Below are positions 1 to 5,287 of a stretch of 5,287 nt of DNA, piece by piece. A model generated the notes under the pieces. The model had not been told where the DNA came from. It ran no database searches and saw only the letters and a list, made by a program, of their open reading frames with translations. The position numbers and the translations under genes are program-made. Origin of the DNA: Alphaproteobacteria bacterium (GTDB lineage Bacteria; Pseudomonadota; Alphaproteobacteria; Micropepsales; Micropepsaceae); contig JAATGK010000507.1 of assembly GCA_015654715.1 (NCBI GenBank), positions 1 to 5,287 of the forward strand, read 5' to 3'. Position 1 is the first letter of the stretch. Each line of letters starts with the position of its first letter.

Positions 1-17
1 AGAAAGGTGTTAGCCCG

Positions 18-908
18 ATGCTCCCGTTTACCGGAAATCCCCTCGACCGCCGCTCGGACAAGCGCAGCGACCTCGCCTGGATGGCCGAGCAACTCCGCCG
101 CGGCCGGGTGCTGCCGCTGTGGCAGACTCAAGTGCTGGTCACCGGCGCACCCGGGCTGAAGGCGGCCTCGATCCCGGCCGGTTTGATCGGGACGCTGGCG
201 GGGCCGGGAGCGGCGTTGGTGTTTCTCGGTCTCGACGTCGAAACGCCGTTTTTTGCCCTCGACCTGTCCGACAATCTCGAGGCGCCCGAAGCGCTGAAGC
301 CTTATGGCGAGTTCCGCGACCTGCGCATTGCCTCGCAGCTCCTCCGCCATCACGACCTTGCCATCCTCAGCCAAGCCAAAGGCATGATCGAGTGGCACGG
401 CCGGAACGGTTTCTGTTCGCGCTGCGGCGCCAAGACCGTCATCACCGACGCCGGCACAAGGCGCGTCTGCCCGCTTTGCGCCACCGAGCATTTCCCCCGC
501 ACCGATCCGGCGGTGATCATGCTGGCGACCTTCGGCGAGCGCTGTCTTCTGGCCCGCAATGCCAACTGGACGCCGGATTTCTTTTCCTGCCTGGCCGGGT
601 TCATGGAGCCGGGCGAAAGCATCGAGGAAGCGGTGCGGCGCGAATTGTTCGAGGAAGCGGGCGTCGTGGCGGGGCCGGTACGCTATTTTGCCAGTCAGCC
701 CTGGCCGTTCCCCGCCGCACTAATGGTCGGCTGCTATGCCGAATGCGACGGCGACACGCTAAAGCTCGATCCCGGCGAGATCGCCGATGCGGTGTGGTAC
801 AGCAAGGCCGAAGCCCGCGCGCTGCTGGAAGGCCGCATCGAAGGCCGCCGCGGCCCGATGAAGTCGGCCATTGCTTGGCATTTGATTCAGGGGTGGGCGG
901 AAGAGTAA
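18..908 (+). CDS. nudC: NudC-type NADH pyrophosphatase (Nudix hydrolase, zinc ribbon)
   Basis: This 296-residue protein is predicted to hydrolyse NAD(H) to NMN(H) and AMP in the cytoplasm; NudC relatives also remove NAD caps from RNA. The domains run in the family order. An N-terminal domain covers about residues 1-125. A zinc ribbon follows, with cysteines C133, C136, C151 and C154. The Nudix domain starts near residue 160. The Nudix box is complete from G194 to V216, fitting GX5EX7REUXEEXGU, with E200, R208-E209 and the metal-binding pair E212-E213. The NADH-specific signature SQPWPFP lies at 226-232 and is what separates NudC from other Nudix enzymes; the Ser that often follows two residues on is Ala here. 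A purine-rich AGAAAGG lies about 10 nt upstream of the ATG. The frame stays open to the window edge, so a slightly earlier start cannot be excluded. Function of the family is established; the assignment here is from motifs. Confidence 0.93.
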   Translation: MLPFTGNPLDRRSDKRSDLAWMAEQLRRGRVLPLWQTQVLVTGAPGLKAASIPAGLIGTLAGPGAALVFLGLDVETPFFALDLSDNLEAPEALKPYGEFRDLRIASQLLRHHDLAILSQAKGMIEWHGRNGFCSRCGAKTVITDAGTRRVCPLCATEHFPRTDPAVIMLATFGERCLLARNANWTPDFFSCLAGFMEPGESIEEAVRRELFEEAGVVAGPVRYFASQPWPFPAALMVGCYAECDGDTLKLDPGEIADAVWYSKAEARALLEGRIEGRRGPMKSAIAWHLIQGWAEE

Positions 909-931
909 GGCGCACGCGCAAGGCGCGGGGC

Positions 932-955
932 CGAAAAGACGGCAGGAGCTTTTCG
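932..955 (+). terminator. Possible weak hairpin after nudC
   Basis: A perfect 7-bp inverted repeat (CGAAAAG at 932-938, CTTTTCG at 949-955) with a 10-nt loop lies 24 bases after the nudC stop. It is AT-rich and is followed only by TTCATTGTT, not a clear T-run. It could be a weak terminator or nothing. The 96-bp gap between nudC and the esterase gene otherwise shows no convincing promoter, so whether the two genes share a transcript is open. Confidence 0.25.
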
Positions 956-1004
956 TTCATTGTTCCGGCTTAGCCTCACGCCAAATTCCGCCGGGAGAAT
1001 GTTC

Positions 1005-2528
1005 ATGTTCGTCCGTCGTTTTGCTTTTGCGCTGATCGCGGCGGCGGCTTTGTCCGGCGCGGGGGCGTGGGCGCAAGGCACGCCGGCAACTTGCAAAGGG
1101 CTGGCGGAGCTGAAGCTCGAGAACGTGCGGATCACGGCGGCGGAGCATGTGGCGCCGGGCTGGCTGTTTCCCAAATCGCTGTTCAATGCCTTGGCTAGGC
1201 GCGCCGAAGCCCACACCTCGTTCTGCCGCGTAGCGCTGACCATCGACAAGGAAATCCGGGTCGAGGTCTGGATGCCCGACATCTGGAACCATCGCTTCGA
1301 AGGCGTCGGCAATGGCGGACTGACCGGGGCTCTGAATTATCCGGACATGGCGCGCGCGGTGGGCGCCGGATTTGCCGCCGCTTCGACCGACACTGGTCAC
1401 GAGACGCCGGACGGCTTTTTCGATGCGAGCTGGGCCGCGGGCCATCCCGAGCGGGTGGAAAATTTCGCCCATCGCGGCCATCACTTGATGGCGGTCACCG
1501 CCAAGAAGATCATCGCCGCTTATTACGGCCACGAACCGAAAAAGAGCTATTTCACCGGCTGCTCGGCGGGCGGCTGGCAGGCTTTGAGCGAGGCCGAGCG
1601 CTATCCCGAAGATTACGACGGCATCGTCGCCGGGGCCCCGGCGATCAATTTCGTGCGCCTGCAATCGATCGGTTTCGTTCAAGCCTGGCGGGCGCGGCTG
1701 AACCCAAAAGGCGAACTGCCGCAGGCCAAGCTGTCGCTGCTTTCCAAAGCGATGGTGGCGCAATGCGACAGCGGCGATGGCACCAAAGACGGTTTCATCA
1801 CCGATCCGAGGGCCTGCAAGTTCGATTGGTCGAAGGTACAATGCAAAGCCGGTGACAAGCCGGGCTGCCTGACCAAAGCGCAAGTGGCGCGCGCGAAAAC
1901 ATTGTATGGGCCACAAACTACCCCCAAGGGGCTGAAGCTTTATCCCGGTCTGGCGCTAGGCGTGACCTATGTGCCAGGGCCCCACAGCCTCTTCCCCGGC
2001 CACGATCCGTTCAAGGAAACGCTGTTGATCCAGGCGCTGAAACAAAGGCCGTCTTGGAGCGTGGCGACCTATGACCCCGATCGCGCCATGGGGCCGCTCG
2101 ACCGGGAACTGGGTGGCATGATGGACGCGACCAATCCGGACCTGTCCGCCTTCAAGGCGCACGGCGGCAAGCTGCTTATTTATCACGGCTGGAGCGACGG
2201 CCAGTTGTCACCGTTCAACACGCTCGACTACTTCCATGCCGTGCACGAGAAAAATCCAGGTGCCGACACTTTCGTACGGCTGTTCTTGATTCCGTCAATG
2301 GGCCATTGCGGCGGCGGCGAAGGACCCAACGGCTTCGATTCCAATTCGGCGATCGTAAGTTGGGTCGAAAGCGGCGAAGCACCGGACGAGATCACCGGCT
2401 ATCACACCGCGCCGGACGGCACGATCATGGCGACGCGGCCCCTCTGCGCCGAACCGCGCGTGGCCATCTACAAAGGCTTCGGGCCAGTCGACGAGGCCTC
2501 GAGCTTCGTCTGCAAAGTGCCGAAGTAG
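1005..2528 (+). CDS. Secreted tannase/feruloyl esterase family protein
   Basis: This 507-residue protein belongs to the tannase and feruloyl esterase family of alpha/beta hydrolases, which cut ester bonds of galloyl, feruloyl or related aromatic acids. The family's CS-D-HC arrangement is visible: C186-S187 in TGCSAGG (nucleophile Ser187), D398 in HGWSDGQ, and H434-C435 in MGHCGGGEGP. In characterised members the two cysteines form a disulfide that joins the catalytic Ser and His regions. The family-like stretch GVGNGGLTG occurs N-terminal to these. Residues 1-23 form a Sec signal peptide (FVRR, a hydrophobic Ala-rich core, then AWA-Q), so export to the periplasm or outside is predicted, which suits disulfide formation. 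The ATG at 1005 is chosen because GGGAG at 993-997 lies 7 nt before it and the signal peptide begins cleanly there; in-frame ATG 999 and TTG 960 are less suitable. The substrate cannot be read from sequence. Confidence 0.9.
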   Translation: MFVRRFAFALIAAAALSGAGAWAQGTPATCKGLAELKLENVRITAAEHVAPGWLFPKSLFNALARRAEAHTSFCRVALTIDKEIRVEVWMPDIWNHRFEGVGNGGLTGALNYPDMARAVGAGFAAASTDTGHETPDGFFDASWAAGHPERVENFAHRGHHLMAVTAKKIIAAYYGHEPKKSYFTGCSAGGWQALSEAERYPEDYDGIVAGAPAINFVRLQSIGFVQAWRARLNPKGELPQAKLSLLSKAMVAQCDSGDGTKDGFITDPRACKFDWSKVQCKAGDKPGCLTKAQVARAKTLYGPQTTPKGLKLYPGLALGVTYVPGPHSLFPGHDPFKETLLIQALKQRPSWSVATYDPDRAMGPLDRELGGMMDATNPDLSAFKAHGGKLLIYHGWSDGQLSPFNTLDYFHAVHEKNPGADTFVRLFLIPSMGHCGGGEGPNGFDSNSAIVSWVESGEAPDEITGYHTAPDGTIMATRPLCAEPRVAIYKGFGPVDEASSFVCKVPK

Positions 2529-2589
2529 CGAATAGCGAAAAAATGGGGCCCGGCAGGTCGAACCGGTCAAGCCCCTATTCGCTATTCGC
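2528..2589. terminator. Long hairpin between convergent genes, probable bidirectional terminator
   Basis: A perfect 12-bp inverted repeat (GCGAATAGCGAA at 2528-2539 and TTCGCTATTCGC at 2578-2589) encloses a second 5-bp stem (GGGGC 2545-2549 with GCCCC 2571-2575) and an inner CCGG/CCGG pair. The left arm begins on the last base of the esterase TAG stop, and the right arm ends 3 bases from the pheA stop. The palindrome therefore occupies the whole convergent gap and could end transcription from both sides. There is no downstream T-run outside the stem in either direction, so it may instead be a palindromic repeat copy that also serves as a 3'-end stabiliser. Confidence 0.6.
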
Positions 2590-2592
2590 CGT

Positions 2593-3498
2593 TCACGGCA
2601 TCTCGGTGCGGTAGGGATGCGCCGGGTAGATGCCGAGCATGATCACGCGTGAGGAGAAGAACGACAGTTCCTCCAGCGCCAGGCGCACGTTGCGGCTATC
2701 GGGGTGGCCTTCGATGTCGGCGTAGAATTCGGTGGCGTTGAACGAACCGCCGAGCTGATAGCTTTCCAGCTTGGTCATGTTGACGCCGTTGGTGGCGAAG
2801 CCGCCCATCGCCTTGTAGAGCGCCGCCGGAATGTTGCGCACGCCGAACAGGAAGGTGGTGATCACCGGGCGGCCGTCATTGGGTGGATCATCCGGTTCGC
2901 TGCCGACGATCAAGAAGCGCGTCATGTTGTTGGGCGCGTCTTCGATGTCGGCCTTCAGAATGTCGAGGCCATAAATCTCCCCGGCCAGTCTTGAGGCGAC
3001 GGCGGCGGCGGTTGGGTCTTTCAGTTCGGCGACGTGACGCGCCGCCCCGGCGGTATCGGACCACTGCTTTTCGACCAGACCGAGCTGCTTTGTCACGATG
3101 CGCACCTGACCGAGCGCCGGGGCTTGGCTGTAAACCGTCTTGATGTCTTCCAGCTTGGCGCCGGGAATGGCGAGCAGCTGATGGCGGACGCGATGAAAAT
3201 GCTCGCCGAGAATGAACAGGCTTTTCTCGCCTTCGGGGATGAAGCCTTTCACCGGCCGGCCGAAATGGCGCACCAAGAGATGCACGTCGGCAATGCGGCC
3301 GTAAACCGAATTTTCCACCGGCACGAAGGCAAGATCGGTCTCGCCGGTGCGCACCGCTGCGAGCGCGGCTTCGAAGGTCGGCTTGCCGATGAATTCGGCC
3401 GTTGGCATCGCTTCTTTGGCGGCGAGATTGGCATAAGCCCCCGGCTCGCCCTGAAACGCCACCGTGCGGGCGCGGGAAATCAACGTGTCTTCGCTCAT
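2593..3498 (-). CDS. pheA: Prephenate dehydratase (monofunctional, with ACT domain)
   Basis: This 301-residue enzyme converts prephenate to phenylpyruvate with loss of water and CO2, the step committed to phenylalanine. The catalytic domain spans about residues 11-197, opening with VAFQGEPGAY. It includes VPVENS (59-64), SQAPALGQ (124-131), SDTAGAA (147-153) and the TRF motif at 193-195, whose Thr is catalytically important in the family. An ACT regulatory domain follows at about 212-291, with LESYQLGGSF in place of the ESRP motif known from enteric enzymes; this variant fits alphaproteobacterial PheA as I remember it. There is no chorismate mutase domain, so mutase activity must come from elsewhere. 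The start at 3498 is preceded on the minus strand by GAGAG about 7 nt upstream; the frame extends further upstream, but only through the spacer and kdsB out of frame. It lies 55 bp after kdsB, probably on one transcript. Feedback control by phenylalanine through ACT is inferred from the family. Confidence 0.95.
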   Translation of the reverse strand: MSEDTLISRARTVAFQGEPGAYANLAAKEAMPTAEFIGKPTFEAALAAVRTGETDLAFVPVENSVYGRIADVHLLVRHFGRPVKGFIPEGEKSLFILGEHFHRVRHQLLAIPGAKLEDIKTVYSQAPALGQVRIVTKQLGLVEKQWSDTAGAARHVAELKDPTAAAVASRLAGEIYGLDILKADIEDAPNNMTRFLIVGSEPDDPPNDGRPVITTFLFGVRNIPAALYKAMGGFATNGVNMTKLESYQLGGSFNATEFYADIEGHPDSRNVRLALEELSFFSSRVIMLGIYPAHPYRTEMP

Positions 3499-3509
3499 GT
3501 ATTTCTCTC

Positions 3510-3553
3510 GCGCAATTTCGCGGAAAACCGCGTCACACTTTTCCGCATTGCGC
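3510..3553. repeat. Palindromic element filling the kdsB-pheA spacer
   Basis: Read on + strand, GCGCAAT (3510-3516) pairs with ATTGCGC (3547-3553), and GCGGAAAA (3520-3527) pairs with TTTTCCGC (3539-3546). This gives a 15-bp stem with one 3-nt bulge (3517-3519) and an 11-nt loop. It starts directly after the kdsB stop codon in the direction of transcription and ends just before the pheA ribosome-binding site. No T-run follows, so it is unlikely to be a terminator. The core GCGGAAAAGTGTGA..GCGGTTTTCCGC on the minus strand resembles intergenic palindromic repeats I recall as abundant in Rhizobiales; that recollection is unverified. Confidence 0.75.
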
Positions 3554-4291
3554 TCACTTCTCCTGCGCCACGACGGCCCGTGCTTTCTCGAGGTCGGCGG
3601 GGGTATCGACGCTGAGCGGCACTTCGTCGACGCGGCCGACCGCAATCTTGATGTCCGCCTCGATGGCGCGGAGCTGCTCCAGCTTCTCGCGCAGTTCGAG
3701 CGGCGACGGCTGCAGCCCGACGAACCGCTGCAACGCCTCGCGGCGATAGACGTAAAGCCCGACATGGGCAAACCACGGACCTTTGCCGCTGGGGATGCGC
3801 GAGCGCGAGAAATAATGCGCGCGGCCATAGACGCCGCCGACGTCCCAGGTGGCGACGACTTTGACCACGCTCGGATTGTCGGCTTCGGCCGGGTCGTCGA
3901 TCTCGGCGGCACAGGTGCCGATCTCGCCCCCGGTCGTCACCATGGCATCGAGCGCCGACTTGATGCAGGTTGGATCGAAGGTCGGCAGGTCGCCCTGCAA
4001 ATTGACGACAAAGTCATGTTCGAAAGCGCGGTCGACGGCGTTGAGCGCCGCCCAGACCCGGTCCGAACCTGAGGGCAGATTCACATTGGTCATCACCGCC
4101 CGCCCGCCGGCCGCTTCCACCGCCTGCTGCACTTCCTTTTCGGCGCAAGCGACCACGACGGGGCCAACCCCCGCCTCGACAGCCTTGCGCCACACCCGCA
4201 CGATCATGGGAACCCCGCCGATGTCGGCCAATGGCTTGCCCGGGAGGCGCGTAGAGGCCATACGGGCTGGGATCAGGACGATCGGTTTCAT
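3554..4291 (-). CDS. kdsB: 3-deoxy-manno-octulosonate cytidylyltransferase (CMP-KDO synthetase)
   Basis: This 245-residue cytoplasmic enzyme activates KDO with CTP to form CMP-KDO, the donor for inner-core lipopolysaccharide assembly, so the host is an LPS-bearing Gram-negative. The nucleotide-binding start is IPARMASTRLPGKPL (about 7-21). Further family landmarks are SGSDR (74-78), the metal-binding LQGDLP (98-103), YFSRSRIP (160-167), HVGLYVYRREAL (176-187), EKLEQLRAIE (202-211) and the C-terminal VDTPADLEKAR (228-238). Length matches the family. The ATG at 4291 is chosen because KPIVLIPAR is the true N-terminus of the fold and a strong GGAGG lies 9 nt upstream, with GGGAG also near; the 87 codons of open frame upstream of it read through the divergent intergenic region and the start of cycM. 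It is the first gene of a likely kdsB-pheA transcript. Confidence 0.96.
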   Translation of the reverse strand: MKPIVLIPARMASTRLPGKPLADIGGVPMIVRVWRKAVEAGVGPVVVACAEKEVQQAVEAAGGRAVMTNVNLPSGSDRVWAALNAVDRAFEHDFVVNLQGDLPTFDPTCIKSALDAMVTTGGEIGTCAAEIDDPAEADNPSVVKVVATWDVGGVYGRAHYFSRSRIPSGKGPWFAHVGLYVYRREALQRFVGLQPSPLELREKLEQLRAIEADIKIAVGRVDEVPLSVDTPADLEKARAVVAQEK

Positions 4292-4457
4292 TAGGTCTCC
4301 CCTCCAAAAAGCGCGACAGTCTGCCGCGTTATTGCCCCGGGTTGGGCTTGTAATGTCGCACCCGGAGGTCCCATAGCGGACCTCTTTTTCGTCCTCGTTC
4401 GCATCTGGCGCAAGGCCACATACGACGCACTGAAGTGATGACACGGAGCCAGACCTT
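4292..4457. promoter_or_regulatory. Divergent intergenic region between kdsB and cycM
   Basis: This 166-bp stretch must hold the start signals of both kdsB (minus) and cycM (plus). It contains the kdsB Shine-Dalgarno (GGAGG on the minus strand, about 4301-4305), a 6-bp hairpin on the + strand (CCGGGT 4337-4342 with ACCCGG 4360-4365), a terminator-like hairpin right after it (4365-4389), and the cycM Shine-Dalgarno CGGAG at 4444-4448. I could not find -35/-10 boxes that stand out on either strand. On the kdsB leader, CCTCC (complement of 4364-4368) could in principle pair with the kdsB GGAGG, a weak hint only. Confidence 0.6.
4365..4389 (+). terminator. Intrinsic-terminator-like hairpin oriented toward cycM
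   Basis: GAGGTCC (4365-4371) pairs perfectly with GGACCTC (4378-4384) around a 6-nt CATAGC loop, and five T residues follow at once (4385-4389). This is the layout of a rho-independent terminator for + strand transcription. No + strand gene ends here: the nearest downstream gene is cycM, starting 68 bases later, and the upstream gene, kdsB, is on the other strand. It could end a short unannotated RNA, attenuate cycM, or block antisense transcription coming out of kdsB. Confidence 0.6.
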
Positions 4458-5009
4458 ATGGATTCCTGGGAGTGGAACAAGATCGCCGGCGCGGTTCTCG
4501 GCGTTTTGCTCTTTATTCTTGCTATACATTTCATCGCCGAGGCGCTCACCACAGCGCCGCTGCCGAAAAAGCCGGGCTATGCGGTGGAGGTGCCGGACGA
4601 TGCCGAGAGCCAATCGGCTGCCGTCCCAGCCGCCACCGAGCCGCTGCCCGATTTCGCCACCGTGCTGCCAAGCGCGGACGTTCCCCACGGCAAGGACGTC
4701 GCCACCCGCTGCCAGCAATGCCACAGCGTCTCCCAGAGCGGCCCCAACATGATCGGTCCCAGTCTGTGGGGCTTGATCGACCGCCCGCGCGCGACCGCTT
4801 CCGGCTATTCGTATTCGCGCGCGATGAGCGCCAATCACGATCCGTGGTCCTACGAAAAACTGTTCACCTATCTGAAGGCGCCGAACACCGCCGTGCCGGG
4901 GTCAAAGATGAGCTACGCCGGTTTGAACTCGCCCCAGGACCGCATCGATTTGCTGGCGTATTTGCGAACCCTCGCCGATACCCCGGCGCCGATTCCAGCG
5001 AAGAAGTGA
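4458..5009 (+). CDS. cycM: Membrane-anchored c-type cytochrome (CycM-like, cytochrome c552 type)
   Basis: This 183-residue protein has an N-terminal transmembrane anchor (about 8-30), a Pro/Ala-rich linker (about 32-72) and a class I cytochrome c domain on the periplasmic face. The haem site is CQQCH, with C85 and C88 forming thioethers and H89 as axial ligand; M151 in GSKMSYAG is the likely second ligand. Stretches such as IGPSLWGLIDRP, the FTYLKAPN region and the C-terminal helix DRIDLLAYLRTLAD resemble mitochondrial cytochrome c. The Bradyrhizobium CycM protein has the same plan and passes electrons from the bc1 complex to an aa3-type oxidase; that role is inferred here. The anchor appears uncleaved, since no AXA site follows the hydrophobic stretch. 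CGGAG at 4444-4448 lies 9 nt before the ATG. It is transcribed divergently from kdsB, which I remember as a common rhizobial arrangement. Confidence 0.92.
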   Translation: MDSWEWNKIAGAVLGVLLFILAIHFIAEALTTAPLPKKPGYAVEVPDDAESQSAAVPAATEPLPDFATVLPSADVPHGKDVATRCQQCHSVSQSGPNMIGPSLWGLIDRPRATASGYSYSRAMSANHDPWSYEKLFTYLKAPNTAVPGSKMSYAGLNSPQDRIDLLAYLRTLADTPAPIPAKK

Positions 5010-5020
5010 CAGTGTTCACA

Positions 5021-5186
5021 GTCATCCCGGCCAAGCGCTACCTGATGGCTTGGGGCGATCAGACAAAATTTCTGAGGCAGCGCGCCGAGCCGGGATCCAC
5101 TGCGACATTGCCCAGACTTCCAAGTGGGTCCCGGATCGCGCCCAAATGCCAAACCCGCTGACCGCCTTGGGCGCGTCCGGGATGAC
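5021..5186. repeat. Composite inverted-repeat element downstream of cycM
   Basis: The element is bounded by a perfect 10-bp inverted repeat, GTCATCCCGG (5021-5030) and CCGGGATGAC (5177-5186). Inside, each half can fold alone: ATCCCGG (5024-5030) with CCGGGAT (5090-5096), plus a small CCAAGC/GCTTGG hairpin (5031-5036 with 5048-5053). The second half forms a 16-bp stem, 5129-5145 with 5167-5182, interrupted only by one extra T at 5136. Two tandem half-elements in mirrored order suggest a MITE- or REP-like dispersed repeat. It encodes no credible protein. It begins 12 bases after the cycM stop and could also act as that gene's transcript end. Confidence 0.75.
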
Positions 5187-5216
5187 AAACAACGAAACAC
5201 GCGGCACATTCCCACC

Positions 5217-5287
5217 ATGTCCAAACCCAAACTTTTGATGATCGTACCCGGCAAGTGGAAGGGGCTGACCGAAGCCAAGCTCGACAA
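5217..5287 (+). CDS. N-terminus of an unidentified protein, cut by the window end
   Basis: An ATG at 5217 opens a frame that runs to the last base: 23 complete codons starting MSKPKLLMIVPGKW. A short Lys-rich start, then a hydrophobic strand LLMIV followed by PGK, resembles the first beta-strand of a Rossmann-type or similar alpha/beta protein, but there is too little to name a family. The start lies 30 bases beyond the repeat element, and no good Shine-Dalgarno is visible (GCGGCACATTCCCACC precedes it). The frame is open back to 5076, so a different start is possible. Confidence 0.5.
   Translation, partial: MSKPKLLMIVPGKWKGLTEAKLD

Noticed and set aside
960..1004. TTG at 960 or ATG at 999 as the esterase start
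   Set aside because: The ATG at 1005 has GGGAG at a suitable 7-nt distance and starts a standard signal peptide. Earlier starts add a tail before the signal peptide, and 999 is only one base from the GGGAG.
957..1916. Long minus-strand open frame (319 codons) opposite the esterase gene
   Set aside because: It is antisense to a gene with complete catalytic motifs. The composition is Arg/Ala/Gly-rich with no recognisable domain, as expected for a shadow frame in high-GC DNA.
3464..4072. Plus-strand open frame (202 codons) opposite kdsB and the kdsB-pheA spacer
   Set aside because: Antisense to a clear kdsB, crosses the palindrome, and has no recognisable motifs.
4353..4376. Seven-codon leader peptide (MSHPEVP) ending in the terminator loop as a classical attenuator
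   Set aside because: It has no clear Shine-Dalgarno and no run of a regulatory amino acid, so it is noted only as a detail of the hairpin finding.
4292..4552. Upstream 87-codon extension of kdsB
   Set aside because: It would overlap cycM on the opposite strand and run through the divergent promoter region, while the family N-terminus and a strong Shine-Dalgarno point to 4291.
4913..5287. Minus-strand open frame across the end of cycM, the repeat element and the window end
   Set aside because: It overlaps the cycM C-terminus and consists mostly of translated inverted repeat, with no protein-family features; a frame created by the repeat.

Overview
The window looks like chromosomal DNA from a high-GC alphaproteobacterium, most likely of the Rhizobiales (Hyphomicrobiales). 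Three things point that way. There is a divergent kdsB-pheA / membrane-anchored cytochrome c (cycM) block with a NudC-type NADH pyrophosphatase nearby. PheA carries the alphaproteobacterial ACT-domain variant (LESYQLGG in place of ESRP). The intergenic palindromes resemble repeats I remember from rhizobial genomes. This assignment rests on recognition from memory, not on a database search.

Layout. On the + strand, a NudC-type Nudix hydrolase (18-908) is followed by a secreted tannase/feruloyl-esterase family protein (1005-2528). A large hairpin (2528-2589) separates it from the convergent pheA (prephenate dehydratase, 2593-3498, minus). PheA is downstream of kdsB (CMP-KDO synthetase, 3554-4291, minus), and the 55-bp spacer between them is almost filled by one palindrome (3510-3553). 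A 166-bp divergent intergenic region (4292-4457) holds a hairpin with a T-run oriented toward cycM, and then comes cycM (4458-5009, plus). After cycM lies a 166-bp composite inverted-repeat element (5021-5186), then the first 23 codons of an unidentified + strand gene (from 5217) cut by the window end.

How the genes relate. kdsB (LPS inner-core KDO activation) and pheA (phenylalanine biosynthesis) appear to be co-transcribed but serve unrelated pathways. CycM would carry electrons from the bc1 complex to a terminal oxidase. NudC handles NADH or NAD-capped RNA. The tannase-like esterase is the only accessory-looking gene. It is predicted to be exported and to cleave ester bonds of plant phenolics or a related substrate, and it sits between otherwise housekeeping genes.

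I see no CRISPR array, tRNA, rRNA, transposase, phage gene or defence system. The less ordinary content is the set of non-coding structures between genes: two palindromic repeat-like elements, a convergent-gene hairpin, and an apparently intrinsic terminator in a divergent promoter region.
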